This document shows, in pieces, positions 1 through 7,607 of a stretch of 11,706 bases of DNA. The notes under the pieces were generated by a model. It worked only from the letters and a program-made list of their open reading frames with translations, was not told the DNA's origin and did no database searches. The translations under genes and the position numbers were made by a program. Numbering within the stretch: the stretch's first letter is position 1; each line of letters opens with the position of its first letter. Origin of the DNA: Pseudomonadota bacterium (GTDB lineage: Bacteria; Pseudomonadota; Alphaproteobacteria; Rhizobiales; Rhizobiaceae); the NCBI GenBank assembly GCA_023451735.1, contig JAEXYH010000034.1:1-11706 (forward strand). Reading direction: 5' to 3'.

Positions 1-2520
1 CTAAAGGGATTTGCCGAGCCCGAAAGGGTTTGGCGCGCGCTCGAACATCGTACCGAAGTCACCCGCTTCTACGCCTTCGGACGGCTTGGCGGTTCCTTCA
101 TCGGCCGTGCCGCCGAGCTTGAGACAATTGGCCGTTGCTGGCGAGAGGTCTTGGCCGGGAAAGGCCAGATCTTGGCGATCGAAGGCGACGCCGGCATCGG
201 CAAATCACGGCTTTTGCGGGAGATCCGCAAGCTTACCCGCAAGGAGCGATCGAGGGCCTTCCTGTTTCAGTGCGCGCCCGGCGGCGCGCGCTCCACGCTT
301 CACCCGCTCATGCATGGCTTTTCCGGCACGGCGTCCAAGGCGGCTGGCCCCTCACGCCTGACGGCGACAACCGTCGCCGCCGCGTTCGCGCACCACGGCA
401 TAGAAGAGCCAGACGTCGCCGAACTGTTTTCGTATCTGCTCGGCGCTGCGGGCCGAAACGAGTCCCTCTCCGGCAGCGATCCCAAGGCAATCCGCGACAG
501 GGCGCGGCGAGCGACCATCCATGCGCTGGAGACCGTCGTCGCCCGCGGTCCGCTGATCATGGCGGTCGAGGATATTCACTGGATCGATCCGACGTCGCAG
601 GACCTCCTTGGGGAAATCGCCCGCACAGTTTCACGGCTTCCCATCCTTCTCGTAGTCACCTTGCGCCCGGGCGCCGCGATGGATTGGGCCGACGGTGCCG
701 ACGTGGTGCACCTGTCGTTGAAGCCACTCAATCGCGACGAGACGAAGCAGGCGATCGAAGCGAGTTGGCCGGCACACAAGCGCACGGCACTTCCGGAGCT
801 TCTGGAGGCGACGGAGCGGATTTCCGGCGGCGTTCCGCTGTTCATCGAGGAGATCTGCCAGTGGATCACGGAGATCGCGCCTGCGGATGCGGCGAATATT
901 CCTGAGGCAATCGCGCATGACGGCGAGGCCAAGGTCTCTCACACGCACGCGCTTGCCTTCGAAGAGATTCTCGACGAACGGCTCGCGCGCCTCGGACCGG
1001 CGCGGGACGTGGCGCGCGCCGCGGCGATCGCCGGCGGCCGTACGACGCTGCCGCTGCTTCACGCGCTTTTGCCGGATCTCGCCAGGCGGTCGCTGGCGAG
1101 TGCGGCGGATGTGCTGTGCGAAACCGGCTTTCTGACGCGTGGCCGAACCGGCGGAACCGTGATCTACCGCTTGCGACACGCCCTGATCCAGGAAACGATC
1201 TACAAGGCACTGCTGCGCAAGCAACGGCAGGTTCTGCACCGGCGGCTGTTCAACGCCGTCAGCGACGACCGTGGGCTGGCGGAATGGATGGACACCGGCG
1301 GGGTCGCCGACCAGGCGGAACGCGCCGGGCTCACGGAGGAGGCAATTCGGCTGTTCATCGCCGCCGGCTCCGAGAGTGCCGGCCGCTCGGCGATGATCGA
1401 GGCGCGCCACCATCTGGAGCACGCGCTGGCCCTTTGCGCCGAGATGGACGAAAGCGAGGCGGTCGACGCCTTGCGACTTTCCGCCTTCACCAGGCTCGGC
1501 CCGATCCTCACTGGCCTCGTCGGCGCCAATTCTCCGCCCGCCCGCAAGCTGTACGAAGACGGCGTCGCCATCGCCCGCCGCCAGCCGAAGGAAGACCAGC
1601 CAAAGTGGTTTCCGATCTATTGGGGCTGGTGGCTAACCGGGCCTGACTTTCTCGTCATGCACGACCGCGCACTCGAAGTGCAGATGATGATGCTTGGCAC
1701 CGAAGATCGCGAAATCGCCCTGCAGGTCAAGCATTGCATCTGGGCGATCGACTTCAATCTCGGCTGGCACAAGGAGACGCAGGAGGCGATCACGGCGGGG
1801 CTTGCGCTCTACGACGAGCGATCGGCCGAAACCGCGCGAACGCTCTATGGCGGCCACGACGCCAAGGTCTGCGGCCTAGGACAACTCGCTCTGTCGCTCT
1901 GGCTGACGGGGCAGGGCTCGGCCTCGGACACAGCACTTGCGGACATGGTCGGCCTGGTCGAGCGCATCGGCCATGTTCCGAGTACCGCCCATTCGCTCGA
2001 CACCGAGGCGGTCTCGGCCTTCTACCGCGATGATTTCGAGCGGCTGGCGGATGTTTCGAGCCGGATGCAGCTCTTTGCCCAGCAACATGAGATGCAGTCG
2101 CTCGCTGGCATGTCGCTGCTTTTCGGCGGCTGGGCCAAAGCCCACAGCGACGACCTTCTCGCCGGCCATGAGATGTTCGGCGAGGGATTGGCGCTGCTCA
2201 GGGATCTCGGCGCCGTCGCCGACCTTCCGATCTATCTCTACATGCACGCGACCCTGCTCGGCCTTGCCGGCAAGTATGAGCAGGCCATCGATGTCGTCAC
2301 CGACGCCATCCGGCAGGCCAAGAAAACCGGCCATGCCTACTGGCTCGCCGAACTCTACCGCTGCCGGGCCGTGCTGCGCGCTCGAGGAAACGTGAAAACC
2401 AATCTTGTCGCCGCCGAACTGCTGACCGCCGTGACCATCGCCGAAAGCCAGGGCGCGATGGCTCTGCTGCAAAGGGCGAGCCGCTCAACCCGGGAGCTGG
2501 GCATTGTTATCAGACGCTGA
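1..2520 (+). CDS. Class III adenylate/guanylate cyclase-AAA ATPase-TPR protein, C-terminal part (5' partial)
   Basis: The reading frame is open from the first base, so the start and nearly all of the cyclase catalytic domain lie outside the window. The first residues (LKGFAEPERVWRAL) match the segment that commonly closes the cyclase domain in this family. An ATPase domain follows: 'GSFIGRAAELE', then a Walker A at residues 62-70 (GDAGIGKSR) and a Walker B near 185-191 (LIMAVED, followed by IHWID). From about residue 400 to 839 the protein is helix-rich with TPR-like repeats and no membrane segment. Family members are cytoplasmic multidomain regulators thought to couple ligand or protein sensing to cyclic nucleotide synthesis. 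The stop codon overlaps the YcaO gene start by 17 bases, so the two are probably translationally coupled. Its role as controller of the downstream modification genes is inferred. An internal TTG at 151 is not the start, because conserved sequence precedes it. Confidence 0.88.
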   Translation, partial: LKGFAEPERVWRALEHRTEVTRFYAFGRLGGSFIGRAAELETIGRCWREVLAGKGQILAIEGDAGIGKSRLLREIRKLTRKERSRAFLFQCAPGGARSTLHPLMHGFSGTASKAAGPSRLTATTVAAAFAHHGIEEPDVAELFSYLLGAAGRNESLSGSDPKAIRDRARRATIHALETVVARGPLIMAVEDIHWIDPTSQDLLGEIARTVSRLPILLVVTLRPGAAMDWADGADVVHLSLKPLNRDETKQAIEASWPAHKRTALPELLEATERISGGVPLFIEEICQWITEIAPADAANIPEAIAHDGEAKVSHTHALAFEEILDERLARLGPARDVARAAAIAGGRTTLPLLHALLPDLARRSLASAADVLCETGFLTRGRTGGTVIYRLRHALIQETIYKALLRKQRQVLHRRLFNAVSDDRGLAEWMDTGGVADQAERAGLTEEAIRLFIAAGSESAGRSAMIEARHHLEHALALCAEMDESEAVDALRLSAFTRLGPILTGLVGANSPPARKLYEDGVAIARRQPKEDQPKWFPIYWGWWLTGPDFLVMHDRALEVQMMMLGTEDREIALQVKHCIWAIDFNLGWHKETQEAITAGLALYDERSAETARTLYGGHDAKVCGLGQLALSLWLTGQGSASDTALADMVGLVERIGHVPSTAHSLDTEAVSAFYRDDFERLADVSSRMQLFAQQHEMQSLAGMSLLFGGWAKAHSDDLLAGHEMFGEGLALLRDLGAVADLPIYLYMHATLLGLAGKYEQAIDVVTDAIRQAKKTGHAYWLAELYRCRAVLRARGNVKTNLVAAELLTAVTIAESQGAMALLQRASRSTRELGIVIRR

Positions 2521-3736
2521 CACGGCCGAAGGCCTGCCCCTTGCCCCGCCGGCGATCGACGGACGGATTGCCGACTTTCGCGACGAGCTTGCCGCCGGCT
2601 TGCGGCAACCGCTCGATACGCCGGCCGACCCCGGCGCCGCCGAGGCATGTTTTCGCAGGCTACTCCCTTTTAGCCGCCGGGCCGGCATCACCCGTGTCGC
2701 CGACCTGACCGGGCTTGACCGTCTCGGTCTGCCGGTGGCGCAGGCCATCCAGCCGGCCGCGCTTTCCGAGGTGACCTCGCTTGGCCGCGGCCTCACCCTG
2801 ATGGAGGCGGCGGTCGGGGCGATCATGGAGGGTCTCGAGCGTTTCTTCGCCGAGCGCATTCCCTCCTCGGACCGCTTTATTGCGACCGCCGACGAGCTTC
2901 GGATCGACGCGGCCCTGTTCGAAAACCTGCTGCTTCCCCACGCCGGCACCGCATGGCGATCGCTGCCAATTCCCTGGACCTTGGCTGTCGATATCGCGAG
3001 CGGAGCGCCGCAGCCGGTGCCGCTCGAACTTGTTCACACCTGCTATACCGATCCCGAGCCACAGGGCGACGGATTGTTCATCCGCACCACCACCGGCCTT
3101 GCCTGCCACAGCACGGCGCGCGATGCCTTCGCGCATGGACTGTTCGAATGCATCGAACGCGACGCGATCGCGCGGGCCTTCACCACCCACGGCTTTTTCG
3201 ATCGTCGCCGCATAGCGACATCGCACATCGGGCCGAAGGTCGAGCATATTCTTTCGGTCATCCGGACGCAGGGCATCGCTATCGCGCTTTGGCACGCCCC
3301 CTCGCCCACCGACCTACCGGTGATCTGGTGCCAGGCGATCGAGGCCGGCGCGACTGAGCCGACCCTGGCGTTGCCGACGGAGGGCCATTCGGCGGGCTTT
3401 ACCGTCGAGACAGCCGCGGCGAGCGCGATGCTAGAGGCATTGTCGGCGCGCCCCGGGGCGATTTCCGGCGCGCGCGACGACCAGACGCGCGAACACTATC
3501 GCAAGAGCACCGATCCGCTCGTCGCGGACGCCCGCCGCCTGATCCTCGAAGCCACGGCTGTGGGCACGGCAGCGTCGCCCTTCGCCCCAACATGCCTGCG
3601 CGAAGTCGTCGACCGGGTTGCCGCCTGCGGGCTTGGACCTGTTCTCGCAGTACCGGTCGGAGCGAACGCCGAAGCAGGCGTGGTCTGCGTGCGAACCATT
3701 CTTGCGGGAGCGCGACCGTTTTCAATTTTGCGCTGA
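2504..3736 (+). CDS. YcaO-domain cyclodehydratase/thioamidation enzyme
   Basis: YcaO enzymes use ATP to activate a peptide backbone amide, giving azolines or, with a TfuA partner, thioamides. Family signatures are visible: 'GITRVADLTGLDRLGLPV' (residues 61-78), 'EGLER' at 109-113 and 'FECIERDA' at 214-221, which supply the glutamates of the ATP/Mg site, and 'MLEALSARPGAISGARDD' at 309-326, close to the usual EAxxSRxxxISGxRDD element. The length of 410 residues is normal for a stand-alone YcaO. The start is TTG at 2504, with GGGAG seven bases upstream and a 17-base overlap with the preceding gene; a later start would cut into the N-terminal region. The C-terminus 'GVVCVRTILAGARPF' matches the usual hydrophobic YcaO ending, but I see no clear proline-rich tail. 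No E1-like or ocin-ThiF partner is in the window. TfuA next door points to thioamidation rather than azoline formation, which is an inference from family knowledge. Confidence 0.93.
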   Translation: MLSDADTAEGLPLAPPAIDGRIADFRDELAAGLRQPLDTPADPGAAEACFRRLLPFSRRAGITRVADLTGLDRLGLPVAQAIQPAALSEVTSLGRGLTLMEAAVGAIMEGLERFFAERIPSSDRFIATADELRIDAALFENLLLPHAGTAWRSLPIPWTLAVDIASGAPQPVPLELVHTCYTDPEPQGDGLFIRTTTGLACHSTARDAFAHGLFECIERDAIARAFTTHGFFDRRRIATSHIGPKVEHILSVIRTQGIAIALWHAPSPTDLPVIWCQAIEAGATEPTLALPTEGHSAGFTVETAAASAMLEALSARPGAISGARDDQTREHYRKSTDPLVADARRLILEATAVGTAASPFAPTCLREVVDRVAACGLGPVLAVPVGANAEAGVVCVRTILAGARPFSILR

Positions 3737-3746
3737 GGGATTGCCG

Positions 3747-4502
3747 ATGACGAATGCCGGCAAGGAAGGTCCAATTCTAGTATTTCTCGGCCCCACGCTG
3801 CGTCTCGACGAGGCGCAAGCGGTGCTCGACGCGGTCTATCTTCAACCCGTATCCCAGGGAGACGTCATACTCGCCGCCCATGCCTTCCGCCCACGTGCGA
3901 TGGTGTTGATCGACGGACAGTTCGAGGACCGCCCCGCCGTCCGCCACAAGGAAATTCTCTGGGCGATGGCACAAGGCATCGTCATGATCGGCGCGGCCAG
4001 CATGGGAGCCTTGCGGGCGGCCGAGCTTGCGCCCTATGGCATGATCGGCGTCGGCCTGATCTATAGATGGTACCGGCGCTGGCCGTTGACGGCGGAGGAT
4101 GCGGTCGCCGTGCAGTCAGGGCCCGCCGAACTCGGCTTTCTGCCGCTCACGGACGCACTGGTCGACCTTCAACGGACGTTCTCGACGCTTGCCCGCCGAA
4201 ATATGATGACATCCGATGAGCGCGACCAGCTCATCGCATTGGCGCGCGGGACGAACTTTCGCGATCGCTCGCTCGCAGCCCTATTGCGGGCTGGGGGATT
4301 TTCCAATGACCGCATTTCGGCATTGCGGAAAGAAATAACCGGGCAAAAGCGCCAGGACGCCCTCCTTACGTTACGTAAAGCGCCTTCCATAACAGTAGAG
4401 CGGCAGGGACTCGACGTTGATCGCGCCTGGTTCGCGACCAATACTTTCATGAGAGATTTGGAAGCCTCGCATATTGACATCGACTTGATACGAAATTACT
4501 AA
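3747..4502 (+). CDS. TfuA-like protein, YcaO partner
   Basis: This 251-residue protein contains the full TfuA core: 'FLGPTL' at 13-18, 'GDV' at 38-40, 'IDGQFEDRPAVRHKEIL' at 55-71 and 'GAASMGALRAAEL' at 82-94, followed by a 'YGMIGVG' segment. TfuA proteins were first named from trifolitoxin production in Rhizobium. They act with YcaO in thioamidation, probably by helping to deliver or activate sulfide; the exact mechanism is not settled. ATG at 3747 is chosen because GAGGGA ends six bases before it. The gap to the YcaO stop is 10 bases, so co-transcription is very likely. The frame stays open upstream to 3618, but that stretch lies inside the YcaO gene and shows no TfuA similarity. The last 60 codons are visibly less GC-rich than the core and probably form a helical tail. 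It is soluble, with no signal peptide. Confidence 0.93.
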   Translation: MTNAGKEGPILVFLGPTLRLDEAQAVLDAVYLQPVSQGDVILAAHAFRPRAMVLIDGQFEDRPAVRHKEILWAMAQGIVMIGAASMGALRAAELAPYGMIGVGLIYRWYRRWPLTAEDAVAVQSGPAELGFLPLTDALVDLQRTFSTLARRNMMTSDERDQLIALARGTNFRDRSLAALLRAGGFSNDRISALRKEITGQKRQDALLTLRKAPSITVERQGLDVDRAWFATNTFMRDLEASHIDIDLIRNY

Positions 4503-4549
4503 TTAAAGCTGTGGTTTCTCAATCCTTATACTTCGAAAGCGATTGTGCC

Positions 4550-5731
4550 ATGGAACCGTATCCGAACAGTGTGACGGAACGCGTGAACACACGCATCGGA
4601 ACACGATTCTGGATTTTCCCCCAGCCTCCCTTCATCCCCGGCTACGAAGAGCCTGATCGCGTCTGGCTCTCGATCCTGCCCGACGAGATCCGTGACGGAC
4701 CGAGCGACCAGTGGGTGTACGTGGTCGATCCGTTGATCGAAAAACAGCCCTATGGTCCTGACGATCTGCCGCCATTCGAAGGCGAGCGGCGACCGGCGGC
4801 ACGATCTGCCCCGGATCGCAATTTCGACAACATGGACCCGAAATCGCGGGCCTACCTCGGCGTCCACGTCTATGCCTGCGTACATTTCGTACTCGACATC
4901 TGGCACAGCTATCTCGGTCATCGCATCCGCTGGTTCTTCGACCCGGCCTTTCGCCGCCTGGAAATCATTCCCCTTGTCGACTGGGACAACGCCCATGCCG
5001 GCTACGGCTATCTGGAGCTGGGAGCCTCCGATGTCGACGGCGTGCTACGGCCCTATGCGCTGAACTTCGACACAATCGCCCACGAGGTCGGCCATTTCAT
5101 CAGCCTGTCGGAACTCGGCATACCGATGATCACGTCGCGCGAGGCCGATTTCTTCCCGTTTTCCGAAGCCTTTTCCGACTGCGTGTCGCTGATTTCGCTG
5201 CTGCATTTCGATTCCGCCGTCGACCGGCTGCTGCGTCGGACACAGGGCAACCTCCTACTCTCCAACGAGCTCAACCGCTTCGCCGAGACCAGTCCCGAGA
5301 CGCAAATCCGTCTCGCCACCAATTTCCGCCGCATGTCAGAAACCACCCGCGAGACGCACGACCGCTCGCTCCCGTTCCTCGGCGCGATCTTCGACAGCAT
5401 CGTGGACGTCTACCACCGCCAATTGGTTCGCGAAGGGTTCGCCGACCCGCGCCTGCTCGACGTCGATCTCCGTGAATTGACGCTCGACCAATTCGACGAG
5501 TTTCGCGGCTTGACCGAGCGATCGTTCCGCGACCGGCCGCTCTATTTCAAGCTGGCACTCGAAACCGCCCGCGACCAGATCGGTAGCGCGCTCGCGGGGT
5601 CGCTACGCTCGCTCGACCCAAACACCATGACGCTTGATCAAGTCGCAAGGGCGGTGGTTGCAGCAACGGTCGACGGGGTCGCGGCCGAACGGCTCGAGGC
5701 AAATTTTGTATGGCGTGAAATCATCAGTTGA
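4550..5731 (+). CDS. Thermolysin-like (gluzincin) zinc metallopeptidase in the YcaO-TfuA operon
   Basis: This protein of 393 residues has a HEVGH zinc motif at residues 178-182 and 'SEAFSD' with Glu206 24 residues later, the arrangement of gluzincins (thermolysin-type HExxH...ExxSD). 'ETHDRSLPFLGAIFD' with His270 resembles the thermolysin segment that carries the second catalytic histidine. There is no signal peptide, propeptide or membrane segment, so a cytoplasmic role is likely. In this context it could trim a modified substrate or remove a leader; that is inferred. Two starts are possible. ATG 4550 is chosen because the codons from 4511 to 4549 are unlike the rest of the gene; GTG 4511 would leave only eight bases after tfuA and give 406 residues. 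Neither has a strong ribosome site. The exact peptidase family was not recognised, and a non-proteolytic zinc protein cannot be excluded. Confidence 0.82.
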   Translation: MEPYPNSVTERVNTRIGTRFWIFPQPPFIPGYEEPDRVWLSILPDEIRDGPSDQWVYVVDPLIEKQPYGPDDLPPFEGERRPAARSAPDRNFDNMDPKSRAYLGVHVYACVHFVLDIWHSYLGHRIRWFFDPAFRRLEIIPLVDWDNAHAGYGYLELGASDVDGVLRPYALNFDTIAHEVGHFISLSELGIPMITSREADFFPFSEAFSDCVSLISLLHFDSAVDRLLRRTQGNLLLSNELNRFAETSPETQIRLATNFRRMSETTRETHDRSLPFLGAIFDSIVDVYHRQLVREGFADPRLLDVDLRELTLDQFDEFRGLTERSFRDRPLYFKLALETARDQIGSALAGSLRSLDPNTMTLDQVARAVVAATVDGVAAERLEANFVWREIIS

Positions 5732-5745
5732 AACCAGTCCTTGAT

Positions 5746-5753
5746 AGGAGGGG
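5746..5753 (+). promoter_or_regulatory. Strong Shine-Dalgarno for the cysteine-rich gene
   Basis: AGGAGGGG ends three bases before ATG 5757. It is by far the best ribosome site in the operon; the peptidase and YcaO starts have weak or non-ATG initiation. It suggests that the last product is made in larger amounts than the enzymes, as would suit a substrate. Confidence 0.75.
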
Positions 5754-5756
5754 AAC

Positions 5757-6440
5757 ATGAGCGATTGCTGCTGCCATCCCGGTGTCGGTCCAAACGAAAC
5801 AGGCCTAACGCCTCCCAACTATAGCGCCTATAGACCAGGCGAAGTGCGATTATATGGGCGCCCGGCTCCACACGCGCCCATCTTTGTATCTTCCGAGGAA
5901 GAGGTACTACAACGACTCGAAAATGACCTACACGTCAACAACATCAAGGGCGATACAAAGAAAATAGCAGAAATCGCAAGAAAAAGCCTGGCATACAGCC
6001 TTGATCCCAATAACTTCCTTGGGATTTTTGAGGAAAAAATCACACTCGCGGGCCTGCTGGGTTTCGATGTTTATTCTCTCCCGGTGGAGATATCCTCCAA
6101 GAAATGCTGCGACGATGATAAAGGCAGGTGCATCGGCGTCATATACGGCTACTCCTATGAAGGGCACTGCTATAATTTGCCAAAGCCGTTGATCATGTTC
6201 CTGCCATGTCTACCCCACCAGCTTACAACCGGCTATTGCGAATGCGATTGCGGATACGGTCCAGGCCTCGGCTATGCCGTATGGCAGATCGACAAGCTGG
6301 AGGATGTCATCGTAATCGATATTCGCGTCGACGATGTGAAGACACTCATCCTTGACGCCAATCTTCCGGGCAACCGTTCACCGCTCGCCTACTCACAGAC
6401 CATGAGGCTTGCACCGTCGCGGCCGCCGATCAGCGGCTGA
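5757..6440 (+). CDS. Cysteine-rich protein of unknown function, candidate substrate of the YcaO-TfuA system
   Basis: I do not recognise this 227-residue protein. It begins MSDCCCHPG. A helical, charged segment at about residues 43-85 ('EEEVLQRLENDL', 'KKIAEIARKSL') is followed by a cysteine-rich region at about 120-175 ('KKCCDDDKGRC', 'GHC', 'LPC', then 'YCECDCGYGPGLGYAVW'). There are 11 cysteines in all. The C-terminal 50 residues look like a small beta-rich domain ending in a polar tail. No signal peptide or membrane segment is evident. The gene starts 25 bases after the peptidase stop with an excellent Shine-Dalgarno, and is less GC-rich than the four genes before it. Cysteine runs, operon-final position and strong translation suit a modification substrate or a metal/sulfur-binding accessory protein. 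Both are inferences; the helical part would fit a leader-like recognition region. It is much longer than usual precursor peptides. Confidence 0.8.
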   Translation: MSDCCCHPGVGPNETGLTPPNYSAYRPGEVRLYGRPAPHAPIFVSSEEEVLQRLENDLHVNNIKGDTKKIAEIARKSLAYSLDPNNFLGIFEEKITLAGLLGFDVYSLPVEISSKKCCDDDKGRCIGVIYGYSYEGHCYNLPKPLIMFLPCLPHQLTTGYCECDCGYGPGLGYAVWQIDKLEDVIVIDIRVDDVKTLILDANLPGNRSPLAYSQTMRLAPSRPPISG

Positions 6441-6459
6441 CTCCGGTATCACGCGGCTA

Positions 6460-6484
6460 GTGTGGCCGAAGCTATCGGCCACAC
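6460..6484. terminator. Hairpin between convergent genes, candidate bidirectional terminator
   Basis: A perfect 10-base inverted repeat (GTGTGGCCGA and its complement) is separated by a five-base loop. It sits 19 bases after the cysteine-rich gene and 25 bases before the stop of the convergent LuxR-type gene. No T-run follows on either strand, so it is not a classical intrinsic terminator, but its place between converging genes supports a role in 3' end formation. Confidence 0.6.
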
Positions 6485-6509
6485 GCCGTTCATGCGTCTC
6501 AAACACATC

Positions 6510-6857
6510 TCAATTCATCTCGGTCGAGATCCAGGCCATCAGTTCCGCAGCGTTCCTGATCCCGGTGGAGTGCATCATTCTCGCGCGGTGCGCCTCCACC
6601 GTGCGCCGGGACAGCTTGAGTTCCTCGGCGATCTCGCCGCTCGTCTTGCCCTGCGCCATCATCGTCAATATCTGCCGCTGCCGGCCGGTCAGCGGATTTT
6701 CCGCGTCTGCCAGCGGCCGGTTACGTGCTTCGAAACAGTAGAGCGCCTCGGCGAAAGGGCGGAAGAGGAATATCTCAGGCTGCCGCCAGTATTGTCTCCG
6801 TGCTGGCATTTGTCCGCCGGTGTTCTTCGTCGTTAGCACAGCAAGCCATAAAGCCAT
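6510..6857 (-). CDS. Short LuxR-type HTH transcriptional regulator
   Basis: The C-terminal half (residues about 55-112) is a complete LuxR/FixJ helix-turn-helix: 'LTGRQRQILTMMAQGKTSG', 'EIAEELKLSRRTVEAHRAR', 'NAAELMAW'. The 50 residues before it match no sensing domain I can name, and at 115 residues the protein is far shorter than the 200-250 usual for autoinducer-binding or two-component members. It is either a stand-alone DNA-binding regulator or the remnant of a longer gene. ATG 6857 is preferred because GGAG lies four bases upstream; an in-frame TTG at 6881 would add eight residues, and an in-frame TAG at 6897-6899 closes the frame. It converges on the YcaO-TfuA operon, so it may or may not control it. 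Confidence 0.72.
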   Translation of the reverse strand: MALWLAVLTTKNTGGQMPARRQYWRQPEIFLFRPFAEALYCFEARNRPLADAENPLTGRQRQILTMMAQGKTSGEIAEELKLSRRTVEAHRARMMHSTGIRNAAELMAWISTEMN

Positions 6858-6910
6858 CTCGCTCCGGATCAGACTCGCCAATATGTCCTTTCGGAACTAG
6901 ACTTTTTCGG

Positions 6911-6945
6911 ACTGCAGCATAGCGCCACTACACTACACTGCAGTG
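6911..6945. promoter_or_regulatory. Repeated ACTGCAG with a 10-base palindrome upstream of the LuxR-type gene
   Basis: ACTGCAG occurs at 6911-6917 and 6937-6943, 26 bases apart. The second copy is the centre of the perfect palindrome CACTGCAGTG (6936-6945). The pair lies about 55-90 bases before the start of the minus-strand LuxR-type gene, a suitable place for an operator. It does not match a full-length lux or tra box, so the function is a guess. Confidence 0.3.
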
Positions 6946-7148
6946 CCGAGCCCTCGTCACTGAAATGGCGAGATGACAGCTTATGGCTGCGCTGCGACCG
7001 GGTGTTTTCATCACGTAATGTCCGCTTTGCGGCGACGTCGAGCGGTGGCTCGATGACCACTATGGAGGCGCAAAGCTGTCAAAGCGCCACGTGGTCTGCG
7101 GTCTTGAGAGGACTCGACGCTGACCCGTAGTCTCAGAGAATTGGCTAG

Positions 7149-7607
7149 CTAGGTCGCTTGATCGGTCCTGAAGAAAACCGGGAGATCTACCGCTACATTC
7201 AAAGGCTCGAAGTGTCGCAAATTTTCGGTAACGACCGTCAGATCGTATGCGCGAGCTGTAGCGGCAATGATGATATCACCGAGCCCCGGAGTCTGGCCTT
7301 TTCCTTTGGCTTCATCCTCCATAAACCCCGCGATACGGGCGACAACGGTATCCATCGGCAAAATACGATCATCAAAGGTGCTGGTTATGAAATCAAGCCA
7401 GAGCGAAAGCCTTTTGGCCCGCTCAAAACAACCGCGGCGATGAAGTGATCGTAAATCCCTCTCAATCTCAGCAACTGTCATCGCGGACAAGAACAGCGCG
7501 TCCGCCGCGCCTTGTTCGTGAAACCACTCGCGAACTTCAGCTGCGGGCTGGACCTTATCAGGTGCAAATTTGCTTATGATGTTTGTATCGAGCAGATAAG
7601 CGTTCAC
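7149..7607 (-). CDS. vapC: PIN-domain toxin, VapC family ribonuclease
   Basis: The 152-residue protein is a typical VapC. It starts 'MNAYLLDTNIIS' with Asp7, has 'VAEIE' with Glu47, and 'LGDIIIAATA' with Asp111, followed by 'VTENLRHF' in place of the usual TRNxxDF. These acidic residues form the metal site of PIN-domain RNases, which cleave tRNA or other RNA and stop growth when not bound by antitoxin. The start is GTG at 7607, overlapping the antitoxin stop (GTGA), which gives tight translational coupling. It ends in TAG. All three main catalytic acids are present, so it appears functional; the altered fourth position (Glu128/Asn129) is within family variation. Confidence 0.92.
   Translation of the reverse strand: MNAYLLDTNIISKFAPDKVQPAAEVREWFHEQGAADALFLSAMTVAEIERDLRSLHRRGCFERAKRLSLWLDFITSTFDDRILPMDTVVARIAGFMEDEAKGKGQTPGLGDIIIAATARAYDLTVVTENLRHFEPLNVAVDLPVFFRTDQAT

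Noticed and set aside
135..905. Plus-strand open frame of 256 codons in another phase
   Set aside because: It is arginine-rich low-complexity sequence overlapping the Walker A and B region of the real gene.
631..1422. Long minus-strand open frame of 263 codons
   Set aside because: It lies antisense to the ATPase/TPR gene, has no recognisable domain and arises from GC-rich third positions in the real frame.
3618..3746. Upstream extension of the TfuA frame
   Set aside because: It lies within the YcaO gene; the TfuA core starts just after ATG 3747, which has its own ribosome site.
5757..6440. Cysteine-rich protein as a nitrile-hydratase-like or Nif11-type precursor
   Set aside because: The length and sequence do not show the leader signatures of either family, including the double-glycine type cleavage site.
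6869..7060. Minus-strand 63-codon open frame upstream of the LuxR-type gene
   Set aside because: No ribosome site, no recognisable sequence and a composition unlike coding DNA; treated as intergenic.
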